From contig CATQHB010000001.1 of the NCBI GenBank assembly GCA_958295765.1, forward strand, positions 62,001 through 126,000: 64,000 bases of DNA. The letters run 5' to 3'. The notes beneath the pieces were generated by a model. It saw only the letters and a list, made by a program, of their open reading frames with translations. It was not told the DNA's origin and did not search any database. How positions within the stretch are numbered: the stretch's first letter is position 1; each line of letters begins with the position of its first letter. This document shows, piece by piece, positions 25,521-34,966 of the stretch. Position numbers and translations under genes: made by a program. This DNA is from an uncultured Dehalococcoidia bacterium (GTDB taxonomy: Bacteria > Chloroflexota > Dehalococcoidia > Lucifugimonadales > UBA3495).

Positions 25521-26369
25521 ATGTACGACCTTAACGGCAAAGTGGCGATTGTTACCGGCGCCGGCGGGCGACACGGCATCGGGCGCGCCATCGCGACCCG
25601 GCTGGCCCGGGAGGGGGCCGACGTGGTAGTTACCGACATCCCCCAATCTTTGGACGCCATCCGCCCGGAAGACCGGCTGGAAGGCTGGGAAGGGCTGCCC
25701 AGCGTAGTCCGGGAAATCGAGGCCGAAGGACGCCAATCTATGGGCCTCTTTTCCGACGTTTCCGACAGCGGCCAGGTGGATGAAATGGTCGGTGAGGTGT
25801 TGGCCCGGTTCGGCCACATCGACATCCTGGTCAACAACGCCGGTTCCCGACCGGGCCGGGACCGGGTGCCGGTGGTGGAACTGGAAGAGGATGCCTTTGA
25901 TGAAGTGATGCGGGTGAACGTGCGGGGTACGTACCTCTGCTCCCGGGCGGTGGCCCGGCACATGGTGTCCCGCAATCAGGGCGGCAAAATCATCATCATC
26001 TCCTCCGGCGCCGGGAAACGGGGCATCGCCCGCTACGCCGTCTATTGCGCCTCCAAGTTTGCCCTGGTCGGGTTCACCCAGGCCCTGGCCCAGGAAATGG
26101 CGGCCTACCGGGTGAACGTCAACGCCATTTGCCCCGGCCTGGTGGATACCGAGCGGGTCGATTTTATCGCCGCCGCCCTGGCCTCCGAAGGCCAGTCCGC
26201 CGAGGAACACCGGGCCATGATGGTGCGGGAAAGGTCAACCCGGGTGCCAATGGGCCGGATTGCCCAGGGCGACGACATTGCCCGGATGGCCGCGTTCCTG
26301 GCCTCCGCCGAATCCGACTACATGACCGGCCTGTCCATCAGCGTATCCGGCGGTTCGGAAATGAACTAG
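25521..26369 (+). CDS. Short-chain dehydrogenase/reductase
   Basis: 282-residue classical SDR oxidoreductase. Cofactor site VTGAGGRHGIGRAIA (about 10-24), NNAG (about 109-112), and the catalytic YCASK (about 173-177) preceded by IIISSGAGKRG. The loop VTDIPQSLDAI after the second strand has Asp at the position that favours NAD over NADP. The C-terminal GLSISVSGGSEMN replaces the usual DGG. Substrate unknown. Start ATG 25521 with GGTGGAG just upstream; an upstream in-frame start at 25437 lies next to repeats and is less likely. Confidence 0.92.
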   Translation: MYDLNGKVAIVTGAGGRHGIGRAIATRLAREGADVVVTDIPQSLDAIRPEDRLEGWEGLPSVVREIEAEGRQSMGLFSDVSDSGQVDEMVGEVLARFGHIDILVNNAGSRPGRDRVPVVELEEDAFDEVMRVNVRGTYLCSRAVARHMVSRNQGGKIIIISSGAGKRGIARYAVYCASKFALVGFTQALAQEMAAYRVNVNAICPGLVDTERVDFIAAALASEGQSAEEHRAMMVRERSTRVPMGRIAQGDDIARMAAFLASAESDYMTGLSISVSGGSEMN

Positions 26370-26708
26370 CCGGGGAACCCCGCGCCCGGCCCCGCTGACC
26401 ACTCCGCTCATCCTGAGCTTGCCGAAAGATACACTGATAGAGAAACCACCGGATACGGCGGGATGGTTCGACAAGCTCACCATGAGCGGATTCGGTGCTT
26501 TGCGCCAGACCGGATGCAGGAACGACGGTTGTTCAGGTTGCCACGGTTGCTTGGGTTACCCCGGCTAAGGCATGATTGCCCGGACACCGTAACCAACCGA
26601 GTTTGCCCCGGCCCCGCCAAAGACTTATAATCCCTGAAACATCCCGTCAAGCAACATCCGATTCCAATACTGACACCGTTGCTATACACGCCCACCGGGA
26701 GGCTCACT
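26370..26708. repeat. Family B palindrome and family A tail remnant
   Basis: No gene. Family B arms at about 26402-26420 and 26464-26486 flank a 40-bp spacer; a truncated family A tail (GGAACGACGGTTGTTCAGG ... CATGATTGCCCGG) spans about 26513-26583. The SD GGGAGG at 26697-26702 belongs to the next gene. Confidence 0.75.
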
Positions 26709-27482
26709 ATGACCAGCCAACCCGCCGTTTCGGTAGCTACCCACCCGGACCCGGGGCTTGAGCTTGCGCTTGCGCTGATGCCTTTGCCCCTGCCCGACCC
26801 GCCGGAGGGATACATGGCAGAACAGATGCCCCACATCAGCCTGAGCCTGATAACCCTGATTGACTATTTTGCCGGGCAAACCGTCCTGGTAATGAGCAAC
26901 GGCTACGTCTGCCGCGACACCCGGAAACGGGACGGCTGGCTGGTGCCGGATTTGCTGGTAGCCCTGGATACCGACCCGGTGCGGGCCACCCAACACAACG
27001 GCTACGTCATCGACCTGTGGGGCAAACCGCCGGAATTCGTGCTGGAAGTAGGCTCCAAATATACCGGAAAAGAGGACTACAACCGCAAGCGATTCGGCTA
27101 CGCCGATTACGGCGTCAGCGAATACTGGCGCTTTGACAGCACCGGCGGCGAGTACCACGACGCGCCCCTGGCCGGCGACTTGCTGGTGGACGGGGAGTAC
27201 CAGCCCATACCCTTAACCACCGAGCCGGACGGAACCATTCGGGGCCACAGCGCGGTGCTCGGCCTGACCCTCTGCTGGGACCAGGGAGAGTTGCGGTTCT
27301 ATGACCCGCAGACGCAGCAATACCTGCTCTGGCCCCAGGAGATGCGAGCTGAAATGGCAGAAACCAACGCCCAGTTGGAAGCGGAAAGAGCCGCCCGGCA
27401 GGCCGCCGAGGCTCAACTGGCCGCCCTGCGGGAAGAACTGGGGCTGTCGAGGGAAGAGCAAGGGCTGGAAGATTCGGAATAA
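26709..27482 (+). CDS. Uma2-family (DUF820) nuclease-like protein with C-terminal coiled coil
   Basis: 257 residues. The middle matches Uma2/DUF820, a restriction-endonuclease fold expanded in Chloroflexota and cyanobacteria: WLVPDLLVALD (Asp near 78), FVLEVGSKYTGKEDYNRKRFGYADYGVSEYWRFD (Glu near 107 and Lys near 112), and a C-terminal strand GHSAVLGLTL. It ends with a Glu/Ala/Arg-rich coiled coil (about 215-250), a frequent appendage in this family. A biological role has not been shown. Start ATG 26709 with GGGAGG six bases away. It lies about 100 bp upstream of gatC. Confidence 0.85.
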   Translation: MTSQPAVSVATHPDPGLELALALMPLPLPDPPEGYMAEQMPHISLSLITLIDYFAGQTVLVMSNGYVCRDTRKRDGWLVPDLLVALDTDPVRATQHNGYVIDLWGKPPEFVLEVGSKYTGKEDYNRKRFGYADYGVSEYWRFDSTGGEYHDAPLAGDLLVDGEYQPIPLTTEPDGTIRGHSAVLGLTLCWDQGELRFYDPQTQQYLLWPQEMRAEMAETNAQLEAERAARQAAEAQLAALREELGLSREEQGLEDSE

Positions 27483-27588
27483 TCCTGAACAGAGCAAACT
27501 CTCCGGTATCGCCGGCTTTCCAAGGGGCCGCTTTCGCTCCGGGGAGTTACGCCGGTATTTCCGTATTTCTCATTCGTTGGGGGAACTT

Positions 27589-27879
27589 ATGGCCCTGGAA
27601 CGCGCCGAGGTTGAACACATCGCCGCCCTGGCCCGGATCGGCTTGACCGAGGAAGAACTGGAGACTTTCCGGGAGCAGCTATCCGACATCCTGGAGCAGT
27701 TTGAGCGGTTGACGCAGTTGGATACCCGGTCGGTAACTCCCACCGGCCACGCCGTAGAACTGGCGACGGTGATGCGGGATGATGTTCCTGAACCGCCCCT
27801 GAACCCGGAGGACACCCTGCGCAACGCCCCGCGCCGGCAAGCGGACTTTTTCCGGGTTAAAGCGGTGCTGGAGGAGTAA
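27589..27879 (+). CDS. gatC: Glutamyl-tRNA(Gln)/Asp-tRNA(Asn) amidotransferase subunit C
   Basis: 96-residue GatC, the belt-like subunit that holds GatA to GatB in the amidotransferase making Gln-tRNA or Asn-tRNA. It has the canonical order [38 protein letters not shown] (about 8-45), the VTPTGHA loop, [10 protein letters not shown] and [18 protein letters not shown]. Start ATG 27589. It is followed by gatA with a 4-bp gap; gatB is not in this window. Confidence 0.95.
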   Translation: MALERAEVEHIAALARIGLTEEELETFREQLSDILEQFERLTQLDTRSVTPTGHAVELATVMRDDVPEPPLNPEDTLRNAPRRQADFFRVKAVLEE

Positions 27880-27883
27880 CCCT

Positions 27884-29365
27884 TTGGACGAACTACAGGG
27901 CCAACGGCGGGACGAACTCTGGGAATTGACCCTTGACCAGGCCCGCGCCGGATTGGAACGGCGGGCTTTCAGTTCGGTGGAACTGACCCAATCCTGTCTG
28001 GAGCGGATCCAGCAGGTGGAAGACCGGGTCAAGTCCTTCGTTACCGTTACCGGAGAAATTGCCCTGGAACAGGCGGCCAAGGCCGACCGCGCCCGGGCCG
28101 CCGGCGCCGCCGGCCCCTTGACCGGCATCCCTATGCAGCTTAAAGACCTGATTTGCACCAGGGACATTCGCACCACCTGTTCCTCCCGGATGTTGGAAAA
28201 CTACGTTCCGGTCTATAGCGCCACCGTTGCGGAAAAGTTGTTCGACCAGGGCGCCGTCCTGCTGGGCAAGGGCAACATGGATGAGTTTGCCATGGGGTCG
28301 TCCTGCGAGAACTCGGCCTTTTTCCCCACCCATAACCCCTGGGACTTGCAGCGGGTGCCCGGCGGCAGCAGCGGCGGCGCGGCGGCGGCGGTGGCGGCCG
28401 GCGAGGCCGTCTTTGCCCTGGGGTCGGATACCGGCGGCAGTATCCGGCAGCCGGCTTCCCTGTGCGGCGTGGTGGGCCTCAAGCCAACCTACGGCCTGGT
28501 CAGCCGCTACGGACTCATCGCCTTTGCCTCCTCCCTGGACCAAATCGGGCCGGTGGGCAAGGACGTTACCGACTGCGCCCTGGTGCTGAACGCCATCGCC
28601 GGCTATGACGCCAAAGACTCTACTTCCCTGCCCGAGGGGCTGCCGGACTTTACCCGGGGCCTGACCGGAAAGCTGGACGGCCTCCGGCTGGGCCTGCCTG
28701 AGGAATACTTTGTAGCGGGGATGCAGCCGGGCGTGCGGGAGGCGACGCTGAAGGCGGTAGAAACCCTGGAGGGGCTGGGCGCCGCGGTGGAGCCGGTTTC
28801 TCTGCCCACCACGGAGTACGCCCTGGCCTGCTACTACATCATCGCCCCCTCCGAATGTTCGGCCAACCTGGCCCGCTACGACGGGGTTAAGTTTGGCTAT
28901 TCCTACCAGGACACCCCGGATATGTGGGAGGCGATGGAAAGCACCCGGCAGTACGGCTTTGGCCCGGAGGTCAAGCGCCGGATAATGCTGGGGACTTACG
29001 CCCTCTCCTCCGGCTATTACGATGCCTATTACCGCCAGGCGCAGCAAGTACGGACGTTAATCCGCCAGGACTTTGCCCGGGTCTTTGAGAAAGTGGACGC
29101 CCTGGTAACGCCCACTTCGCCGGTGGTGGCCTTTCCCTTGGGCGAAAAGACGGCCGACCCGGTGCAAATGTACCTGATTGACGTTTGCACTTTGCCGATA
29201 AACATCGCCGGGCTGCCGGCCCTATCGGTGCCTTGCGGCTTCGCCGAGGGCCTGCCGGTAGGGATGCAACTCATCGGCCCCCACCTATCCGAGGAACGGC
29301 TACTGTCCATCGCCTACGCCTACGAACAGGCTACCGAGTGGCATAAGGCCAAGCCAAAGCTCTAG
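27884..29365 (+). CDS. gatA: Glutamyl-tRNA(Gln) amidotransferase subunit A
   Basis: 493-residue amidase-signature glutaminase of GatCAB. The Ser-cisSer-Lys triad is visible: Lys87 (PMQLKDLIC), Ser163 (in [12 protein letters not shown]) and Ser186 ([15 protein letters not shown]). The Gln-pocket region and the C-terminal [23 protein letters not shown] are typical. The start is TTG 27884, with GGAGGAG eight bases before it at the end of gatC, so translation is probably coupled. Together with the AsnRS gene 0.8 kb on, this suggests GatCAB is needed mainly for Gln-tRNA. Confidence 0.95.
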   Translation: MDELQGQRRDELWELTLDQARAGLERRAFSSVELTQSCLERIQQVEDRVKSFVTVTGEIALEQAAKADRARAAGAAGPLTGIPMQLKDLICTRDIRTTCSSRMLENYVPVYSATVAEKLFDQGAVLLGKGNMDEFAMGSSCENSAFFPTHNPWDLQRVPGGSSGGAAAAVAAGEAVFALGSDTGGSIRQPASLCGVVGLKPTYGLVSRYGLIAFASSLDQIGPVGKDVTDCALVLNAIAGYDAKDSTSLPEGLPDFTRGLTGKLDGLRLGLPEEYFVAGMQPGVREATLKAVETLEGLGAAVEPVSLPTTEYALACYYIIAPSECSANLARYDGVKFGYSYQDTPDMWEAMESTRQYGFGPEVKRRIMLGTYALSSGYYDAYYRQAQQVRTLIRQDFARVFEKVDALVTPTSPVVAFPLGEKTADPVQMYLIDVCTLPINIAGLPALSVPCGFAEGLPVGMQLIGPHLSEERLLSIAYAYEQATEWHKAKPKL

Positions 29366-29411
29366 GGATTGGCCGTCAGCATCTGGTTGAGTTTCTGGCC
29401 GTACTTCCCTT

Positions 29412-29789
29412 TTAATCATCGCCCCTGCTGTTGACGGCAGCCTCGCCGGAGGGCTTGAGAAATTCGGGAACCTCTGCCATGTGCCGCGCCGCCGCCTCCA
29501 GGACGCAAACCTGCTGTTGCAGCGCGTCGCCTACTTTATCCCGCTCAACTCTCAGGTCGTAGTAATTCTGAAGGTTGAGCCAGTAATACTCATCAGTGCA
29601 AAAATAACGGGCCAGGCGCATCGCCGTATTGACGGTTATCGCTCGCTTGCCCTGCACGATTTCGTTGATACGGCGGGGGTGTACGCCGATGTCCTTAGCC
29701 AAACGGTACTGGCTGAGGCCGTAGGGCTTCATAAACTCTTCCCGGAGTATCTCTCCGGGGTGGATATTGGGCGCCTTTTTTGCTTTCAC
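29412..29789 (-). CDS. HigA-family antitoxin-like regulator, orphan
   Basis: 125-residue XRE protein of the VapI/HigA type: [78 protein letters not shown], with the helix-turn-helix at about 25-47. No HigB/RelE-type toxin is found on either side; upstream is a family C repeat element and downstream is convergent gatA. SD GGAGG precedes the ATG. It may regulate itself or act on a toxin elsewhere. Confidence 0.88.
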   Translation of the reverse strand: MKAKKAPNIHPGEILREEFMKPYGLSQYRLAKDIGVHPRRINEIVQGKRAITVNTAMRLARYFCTDEYYWLNLQNYYDLRVERDKVGDALQQQVCVLEAAARHMAEVPEFLKPSGEAAVNSRGDD

Positions 29790-30176
29790 GGTTACCTCCT
29801 GGAACGCCCTTCACGGGATAATCACCCGGCTTCCCCGTCCCGAAAACTGCTTACCGTAAGTTGTATATTAACATCTTGGGTTAATGCGGCAAGCATTGGT
29901 GTTCCTTACCCGGCTCTAGTGCATTGTAGGGGCGGGTTTATAACCCGCCCTGGTTCCGGGGCAAGGATCTGTCGGATACGCTGTCTCCGTTACCCAAATG
30001 ATTCCGCCGTTGTCGCCAGGGCGGGTTACAAACCCGCCCCTACCGGCCGCCGGGGTATTCCGTCAGAACACCAACGCGCGTTGAGAGTACCCCAGCGTTA
30101 TTACCCTTTCCTTTCCCCGCCTTTCGGTGCTAGAATCGGCTCAACCGGGGGGATGCCTGACAGCAGGAGGGACGTT
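29790..30176. repeat. Family C element and asnS upstream region
   Basis: A family C element (about 29885-30092) has GTAGGGGCGGGTTTATAACC, the inverted GGGTTACAAACCCGCCCCTA, and the right end ACACCAACGCGCGTTGAGAG. Downstream a -10-like TAGAAT (30131-30136) without a good -35 and the SD AGGAGG (30165-30170) belong to asnS. Confidence 0.78.
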
Positions 30177-31562
30177 ATGCAGCGCAGTCGAGTTAAGGAC
30201 ATCCTGAATCGGGAGGCCGCCGGCGGCCCGGTGCTGGTGCAGGGTTGGGTCAAGACCCGCCGCTCCTCCGGCGCGGTTTCCTTCATCCAGATTAGCGACG
30301 GCTCAACCCTGAAAGACCTCCAGATTGTGGTGGAGCAGTCCTCGCCTCATTATGCCCTGGTGGAATCCCTCAATACCGGGTGCAGCGTCAGCGTAACCGG
30401 GGAACTGGTCGAGTCCCAGGGCCGGGGCCAGAAATACGAGGTCAACGCCCAAACGGTGCAATTGCTGGGGCCGGCCGACCCGGAGGAGTACCCTCTCCAG
30501 AAAAAACGCCACACCCTGGAGTTTCTGCGGGAGATTGCCCACCTGCGGCCCCGCACCAATACCTTTGGCGCCATGGCCCGGGTCCGCAACGGGATGGCCT
30601 ACGCTATACACCGTTTCTTTCAGGAACGGGGCTTTCAGTATATCCAGACGCCGATGATAACCGCCAGCGACGCCGAGGGCGCCGGGTCAATGTTCCGGGT
30701 TACCACTCTGGACTTGCAGGAACCGCCCCGGCGGGACGGGGCGGTGGACGCCGCCGAGGATTTCTTTGGCCGGCCCACCTATCTGACGGTCAGCGGCCAG
30801 TTGGAGGCGGAAATCTTTGCCCTGGCCCTCTCCGACGTCTATACCTTCGGCCCCACCTTCCGCGCCGAAAACTCCAACACCTCCCGCCACCTGGCCGAGT
30901 TCTGGATGGTCGAGCCGGAGGTGGCCTTTTGCGACCTGGACGGGCTGGCGGAACTGGCCGAGGACTTCCTCAAGGATATTTTCCGCTACGCCCTGGATAA
31001 TTGCGCCGAGGACATGGCCTTTTTCAATCAGTGGTATGACAAATCTACTATCGCCACCCTGGAAGGCATCATTAACTCCAGCTTTGAGCGGCTGACCTAC
31101 ACCGAGGCGGTAAAGCTGCTGGAAAGCTCCGGGGAGAGCTTTGAGTTTCCGGTGGCCTGGGGCCTGGACTTGCAGTCGGAACACGAGCGCTATCTCACCG
31201 AAAAGCGGGTAGGCCGGCCGGTGGTGGTTACCGATTACCCCCGGGGCATCAAGGCTTTTTATATGCGGCTGAACGATGACGGGGAGACGGTGCGGGCGAT
31301 GGACGTGCTGGTGCCGCGCATCGGTGAAATCATCGGCGGCAGCCAGCGGGAGGAACGGCCGGACATCCTGCTGGAGCGGATGCAGCAGGCCGGGCTGGAC
31401 GCCGCCAACTACTGGTGGTATCTGGACCTGCGCCGCTACGGAACCGTACCCCACGCCGGCTTCGGCCTGGGCTTCGAGCGCACCGTCCAATTCGCCACCG
31501 GGATGCAAAACATCCGGGACGTAATTCCCTTCCCGAGGACGCCCAAGAACGTGGAGTTTTAG
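30177..31562 (+). CDS. asnS: Asparaginyl-tRNA synthetase
   Basis: 461-residue class IIb synthetase. The OB-fold anticodon domain is N-terminal ([25 protein letters not shown]), followed by the catalytic core with [25 protein letters not shown] (motif 2 and the Asn-type signature), [10 protein letters not shown], and motif 3 [27 protein letters not shown] at the C-terminus. The Asn-specific ENSNTSRH distinguishes it from AspRS. Start ATG 30177, with AGGAGG six bases upstream; a much longer open frame extends upstream through repeats but is not coding. Confidence 0.96.
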   Translation: MQRSRVKDILNREAAGGPVLVQGWVKTRRSSGAVSFIQISDGSTLKDLQIVVEQSSPHYALVESLNTGCSVSVTGELVESQGRGQKYEVNAQTVQLLGPADPEEYPLQKKRHTLEFLREIAHLRPRTNTFGAMARVRNGMAYAIHRFFQERGFQYIQTPMITASDAEGAGSMFRVTTLDLQEPPRRDGAVDAAEDFFGRPTYLTVSGQLEAEIFALALSDVYTFGPTFRAENSNTSRHLAEFWMVEPEVAFCDLDGLAELAEDFLKDIFRYALDNCAEDMAFFNQWYDKSTIATLEGIINSSFERLTYTEAVKLLESSGESFEFPVAWGLDLQSEHERYLTEKRVGRPVVVTDYPRGIKAFYMRLNDDGETVRAMDVLVPRIGEIIGGSQREERPDILLERMQQAGLDAANYWWYLDLRRYGTVPHAGFGLGFERTVQFATGMQNIRDVIPFPRTPKNVEF

Positions 31563-31916
31563 GGGGGCGGAGGCCGGCCAACTCGACTAACCGGGGCATA
31601 GGCAAAGTTATCCTCATCAGCAAAACCCGCTCATGGTGAGCTTGTCGAACCACGCCCTTCTATCCGGCGGGCGTCCTTCGACAAGCTCAGGATGAGCGGA
31701 GAGAGTCAACCCGCCCCTACTTTGCAATCACAAAGTTGTCCTCAGCAGCAAACCCTGCTCATGGTGAGCTTGTCGAACCACGCCCCGCTATCCGGTGGGC
31801 ATCCTTCGACAAGCGCAGGATGAGCGGAGAAAGTCAACCCGCCCCTACAATGCGCTAGAGCCGGGCCGGTCAAGGAACACCAACACCCGTTGAGAATACC
31901 CTCTCCATTTCATCGG
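31563..31916. repeat. Two family B palindromes and family C remnants
   Basis: No gene. Family B palindromes at about 31625-31700 and 31749-31828, each followed by GAGA(G/A)AGTCAACCCGCCCC, so the pair looks like a duplicated unit of about 123 bp; a family C right terminus (AACACCAACACCCGTTGAGA) is at about 31883-31900. Confidence 0.8.
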
Positions 31917-31945
31917 TTGACCAACTACGCCCCCCTTACTATAAT
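31917..31945 (+). promoter_or_regulatory. Predicted promoter of the TPP-enzyme cluster
   Basis: -35 TTGACC (31917-31922), 17-base spacer, -10 TATAAT (31940-31945). The expected start near 31952 leaves a 36-base leader with AAGGAG before the ATG at 31988. Confidence 0.72.
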
Positions 31946-31987
31946 AGGGCCACCTTAACCTTAAATCTTTCCCCGGAAGGAGACATA

Positions 31988-32494
31988 ATGACGACGCATG
32001 AAGCGGTGCTGCATCCCCCGGCGATTGTCGCCGAGCTTAAAAAGAACAACATTACCCACGTGGTTTGGCTGCCCGACAGCGAAACCAATTTTATGTACCA
32101 GTTGCTGATGGGCGAGGAGTCCCTGGACCTGGTGCCGGTCTGCCGGGAGGGGGAGACTATGGCGATCGCCGCCGGCCTGTGGGTGGGCGGCAAGAAACCC
32201 ATCGTCCTGATTCAGAACACCGGCATTTTCGAGTCCGGCGATTCCATTCGCGGGCTGGGCCTGGACATCAATCAACCCCTGGTAATGCTGATTGGCTATC
32301 GGGGCTGGAGCCGCCACGGCATCACCACCGACTCCGCCGCCCGGTTCATCGAGCATATCCTCCACGCCTGGGGCATCAACTACTACCTGATTGAGACCGA
32401 TGACGACGCCGAGCGCATCAGCACGGCCATCGCCGAGGCGGACCGTACCAACAAGCCGGTAGCCGTCCTGGTCGGCACCGAATTCGGCGTCTAG
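31988..32494 (+). CDS. TPP-dependent decarboxylase, alpha (PYR) subunit
   Basis: 168 residues forming only the PYR half of a TPP enzyme, like the alpha subunit of sulfopyruvate decarboxylase (ComD) or split phosphonopyruvate decarboxylases. It has ITHVVWLPDSETNF, the catalytic-Glu segment CREGETMAIAAGLWVGGKKP (about 54-73) and LVMLIGYRGWSRHG. The matching PP half is the next gene. Which 2-oxo acid is decarboxylated cannot be decided from sequence; coenzyme M synthesis genes are absent here. SD AAGGAG nearby; ATG start. Confidence 0.82.
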   Translation: MTTHEAVLHPPAIVAELKKNNITHVVWLPDSETNFMYQLLMGEESLDLVPVCREGETMAIAAGLWVGGKKPIVLIQNTGIFESGDSIRGLGLDINQPLVMLIGYRGWSRHGITTDSAARFIEHILHAWGINYYLIETDDDAERISTAIAEADRTNKPVAVLVGTEFGV

Positions 32495-32542
32495 CCCCCA
32501 AGCCGGGCGCGCCAAACCAAGGAGACAAGGAGAAAGGAACGT

Positions 32543-33139
32543 ATGATTAACAACACCGATGCCGTAAGGCTGATTGACAGCAAGCGCGAAGATTCGGTCA
32601 TCGTGCCTACCATGAACGCCAACAACGTCAACTTTGGCCTGCCCAGCGTTACCAGCGGCCAGAGCCTGGACTTGCCCCTGTCCGGGGCGATGGGCAAAGC
32701 CGCCAACCTGGGGCTGGGGCTGGCCCTGGCCCAACCGGACCGCAAGGTGTTCGTCCTGGACGGGGACGGCAGCCTGCTGATGAACCTGGGCAGTATGGTA
32801 ACCAACGCCAACAAGGCGCCCACCAACTTTTACCACTTCCTCTTTAACAACGGCGTCTATGCGGTAACCGGCGGGCAGCCGATACCGGGTTCCGAGGTTT
32901 GCGACTGGGAGGGTATGGCTCAGGCCGCCGGCTACGCTGCGGTCTTTTCCTATGACAACCTGGAGGACTTTACCAACGGCATTGATGAAGTCCTCAGCGC
33001 TACCGGGCCGGTCTTTATTCACCTGGCGGTGGAACCTCAAATTGAGAACACCCCGGTGCAGTTCCGCACCCGCTCGCCGCGCACCGTCCTGATGGCCTTC
33101 AGCGAAGTCCCGGAGGCTCTGGGCGTCAGCACGGACTAG
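32543..33139 (+). CDS. TPP-dependent decarboxylase, beta (PP) subunit
   Basis: 198 residues forming the PP half. The TPP/Mg motif GDGSLLMN is at residues 74-81 (followed by LGSM), after AMGKAANLGLGLALAQPDRKVFVLD. It is similar in size to ComE. It follows the alpha subunit by 48 bp with its own SD (AAGGAG). Alpha and beta together would form a complete ThDP enzyme. A hairpin with a T-tract lies right after the stop. Confidence 0.82.
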   Translation: MINNTDAVRLIDSKREDSVIVPTMNANNVNFGLPSVTSGQSLDLPLSGAMGKAANLGLGLALAQPDRKVFVLDGDGSLLMNLGSMVTNANKAPTNFYHFLFNNGVYAVTGGQPIPGSEVCDWEGMAQAAGYAAVFSYDNLEDFTNGIDEVLSATGPVFIHLAVEPQIENTPVQFRTRSPRTVLMAFSEVPEALGVSTD

Positions 33140-33182
33140 CCGGCCGGACGCCGGATTTACGCCGGATTTTTTATGTAGAGAG

Positions 33183-33222
33183 ACGCAGAGACACCAGGAT
33201 ACGCCCAATGTCTCTGCGTTTT
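33183..33222 (+). terminator. Possible rho-independent terminator
   Basis: ACGCAGAGACA (33183-33193) pairs with TGTCTCTGCGT (33209-33219) with a 15-base loop, followed by TTTTCCCTTTCCC. It lies between the beta subunit and the small membrane protein, and might separate or attenuate transcription of the last two genes. Confidence 0.5.
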
Positions 33223-33251
33223 CCCTTTCCCTGGAACAGCCGGAGGGCGGA

Positions 33252-33554
33252 TTGCTGAAAGACCTGGGCCGGAGCTTGCTGGGCCGACTGCTGAGCCTGG
33301 GCGTGTTTATCCTGGGTTTCTGGTTGCTGTACCAGGGATTGCTGCGGGACGATAATATCATCCTGCTGGTATTGGGCGTGGGCGTGGGCAGCCTGCTCAT
33401 CCTGGGCGGGTTGTACCTGATGGCTACCACCCGCCGCATCGCCGCCCGGCAGTCGGCGGCCCGCGACAGCGACAACGAAATTGACCTTGACGGGGAGGCC
33501 GAACCCGGTGATTCCTGCGATGATTCCCGCCCTGGAAGCGGCCAAAGCGATTAA
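33252..33554 (+). CDS. Small two-helix membrane protein
   Basis: 100 residues: two membrane helices (about 10-27 and 35-57) followed by a polar acidic tail (DSDNEIDLDGEAEPGD). No recognised family. The start is TTG 33252 with GGAGG about six bases upstream. Its tail-coding end overlaps the start of the next gene by 47 bp, which suggests translational coupling with the degenerate beta-like protein. Its place between two TPP-subunit genes is unexplained. Confidence 0.6.
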   Translation: MLKDLGRSLLGRLLSLGVFILGFWLLYQGLLRDDNIILLVLGVGVGSLLILGGLYLMATTRRIAARQSAARDSDNEIDLDGEAEPGDSCDDSRPGSGQSD

Positions 33555-34086
33555 CTACCACCGGGGGGAGTCCCTGGTGGTGTCCACCTCGGCGGCCCTG
33601 CGGGACTGGGCGCAGGTATCTCAACGCCGGGAGTTGGACGTGGACCTGACCGACTGTATGGACCGGGCGCCGGCGGTGGGGCTGGGCCTCTCCCTGGCCC
33701 AACCCGGTCGCAAGGTGCTGGTGCTGGACTGCGACGCCACCCTGCGCACCGACCTGGGCGCGCTGGCAACCGTCGGCGAGTCCAAGCCGGATAACCTGGT
33801 TCACTTTGTCTTTGACGACGCGACCTATTCCTCTACCGACGGCATCCCGGTCAAGGGGCTGGACAACGTGAACTTTCTCTCGATGGCCCAGGGCGCCGGC
33901 TACAGCCGGACTTTCCGGTTCGACAACCTGGAGGATTTCCTGATTGGGCTGGAGGAGGTGATGGAGGAGAACGGGCCGGTGTTCGTCCTGATTAAAGTGG
34001 TGCGCGGTGAGGAACCGCCCCCCTTCCCGGAGCGGCGCATGGCCGAAGGCTGGGCAACGGTTCGGGAAACCCTGTCAACGCCATAG
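33508..34086 (+). CDS. Degenerate TPP PP-domain paralogue
   Basis: 192 residues alignable to the beta subunit at 32543: PAVGLGLSLAQPGRKVLVLD, LATVGESKPDNLVHFVFDDATYSSTDGIPVKGLDNVNFLSMAQGAGY and FDNLEDFLIGLEEV. The TPP/Mg motif is altered: GDGSLLMN becomes CDATLRTD (residues 75-82), losing both glycines, so it probably binds no TPP. It may be an inactive or regulatory subunit. Start GTG 33508 with GGGGAGG nine bases upstream; ATG 33520 is an alternative. Confidence 0.75.
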   Translation: MIPAMIPALEAAKAINYHRGESLVVSTSAALRDWAQVSQRRELDVDLTDCMDRAPAVGLGLSLAQPGRKVLVLDCDATLRTDLGALATVGESKPDNLVHFVFDDATYSSTDGIPVKGLDNVNFLSMAQGAGYSRTFRFDNLEDFLIGLEEVMEENGPVFVLIKVVRGEEPPPFPERRMAEGWATVRETLSTP

Positions 34087-34155
34087 CCAACGGCGCAACC
34101 CCCCCAAAAAAACCTTCGTGCCCCTTCGTGCCCTTCGTGGATAAGCTACGATTGA

Positions 34156-34929
34156 CTACTCTCCGGCGGCAGGACGAACCAGGATTTGCTGGGCCACGTT
34201 GAACCCGATGGAAACCTGGTCGGAGGGGGTGGACACCATCATTACGCCCAGGTAAGGCGTCGCCTCGGTTACGCTGACCGCGCTCTCCGGCGTCAGTTCG
34301 GCGCCGGCCAGGAACCGGAGCAGGTTAGAGTCCTCCTCGGGTATTCGTTCCACCACGTAAGGCTGGTTCGGCGCGGCCACGTCCAGAGATACGCAGTTGG
34401 CCGGCGCTTGCGGCGCGCCGGCGCCGGGAATGGGGCGGCCAAAAGGCGACTTTTGGGGGTAATCCAGCCGCTCCGTCAGCTTGGCCTCCAGGTCGCCCGA
34501 GATGCCATGCTCCAACCGGTGGGCCTCGATATGGGCGCAATGCAAGTCCATCCCCAGCAGCCGGACCACCAGCCACTCCGCCAGCCGATGCCGCCGGGCA
34601 ATATCCTCGCCGCCCTCAAACCCCTTGGGGGTAAGCCGAATCCGCTTGTCGGCGCCGATGTTCACCAAGCCCTGCTTTTGCATCCGGCGGGTCATTCCGG
34701 CCACCGACGGCACGGAGGAGCCTAGCCCTTCGGTAAGGGGCAGCTGCTTAATGGTGTCGGTTAATTGGGTTACCGTGGGGGTAACCCCGTCCTCCCACAG
34801 CTTGTAGAGACAAAGCAGGTAGTTCTCGGTAACCGCCGAAAACCGTTCCTGCCCTTCGGCATCGTTGGTATCTTTGGCGATTTTGTCCTTATCCGCGCGC
34901 TGGCTGGTGCGGCTTGTTCTGGGCATCAT
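34156..34929 (-). CDS. DtxR/MntR-family metal-dependent repressor
   Basis: 257-residue transcription factor. An N-terminal polar extension (about 1-30) precedes the winged helix (VTENYLLCLYKLWEDGVTPTVTQLTDTIKQ ... SVPSVAGMTRRMQKQGLVNIGADKRIRLTPKG), the dimerisation/metal domain (RRHRLAEWLVVRLLGMDLHCAHIEAHRLEHGISGDLEAKL) with candidate ligands Cys and His, and an SH3-like C-terminal FeoA-type domain. In this family it would sense Fe2+ or Mn2+. A palindrome upstream may be its own operator, and the ferric ABC genes begin 0.7 kb away, a plausible regulon. ATG start. Confidence 0.88.
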   Translation of the reverse strand: MMPRTSRTSQRADKDKIAKDTNDAEGQERFSAVTENYLLCLYKLWEDGVTPTVTQLTDTIKQLPLTEGLGSSVPSVAGMTRRMQKQGLVNIGADKRIRLTPKGFEGGEDIARRHRLAEWLVVRLLGMDLHCAHIEAHRLEHGISGDLEAKLTERLDYPQKSPFGRPIPGAGAPQAPANCVSLDVAAPNQPYVVERIPEEDSNLLRFLAGAELTPESAVSVTEATPYLGVMMVSTPSDQVSIGFNVAQQILVRPAAGE

Positions 34930-34942
34930 CTAACCTCAGCGG

Positions 34943-34966
34943 GTTGCCTTACGGTAAAGGCTCAAC
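34943..34966 (-). promoter_or_regulatory. Candidate operator of the DtxR-family gene
   Basis: Near-palindrome GCCTTACGGTAAAGGC with outer GTTG/CAAC, 13 bases before the start codon. It resembles MntR/IdeR-type boxes in having GCCTT/AAGGC half-sites. I see no identical copy before the fbp genes, so autoregulation is the only link suggested. Confidence 0.4.

Noticed and set aside
31961-33475. 504-codon minus-strand frame across the TPP cluster
   Set aside because: Opposite strand has two clear TPP-enzyme subunits with promoter and ribosome sites; the minus frame has no domain.
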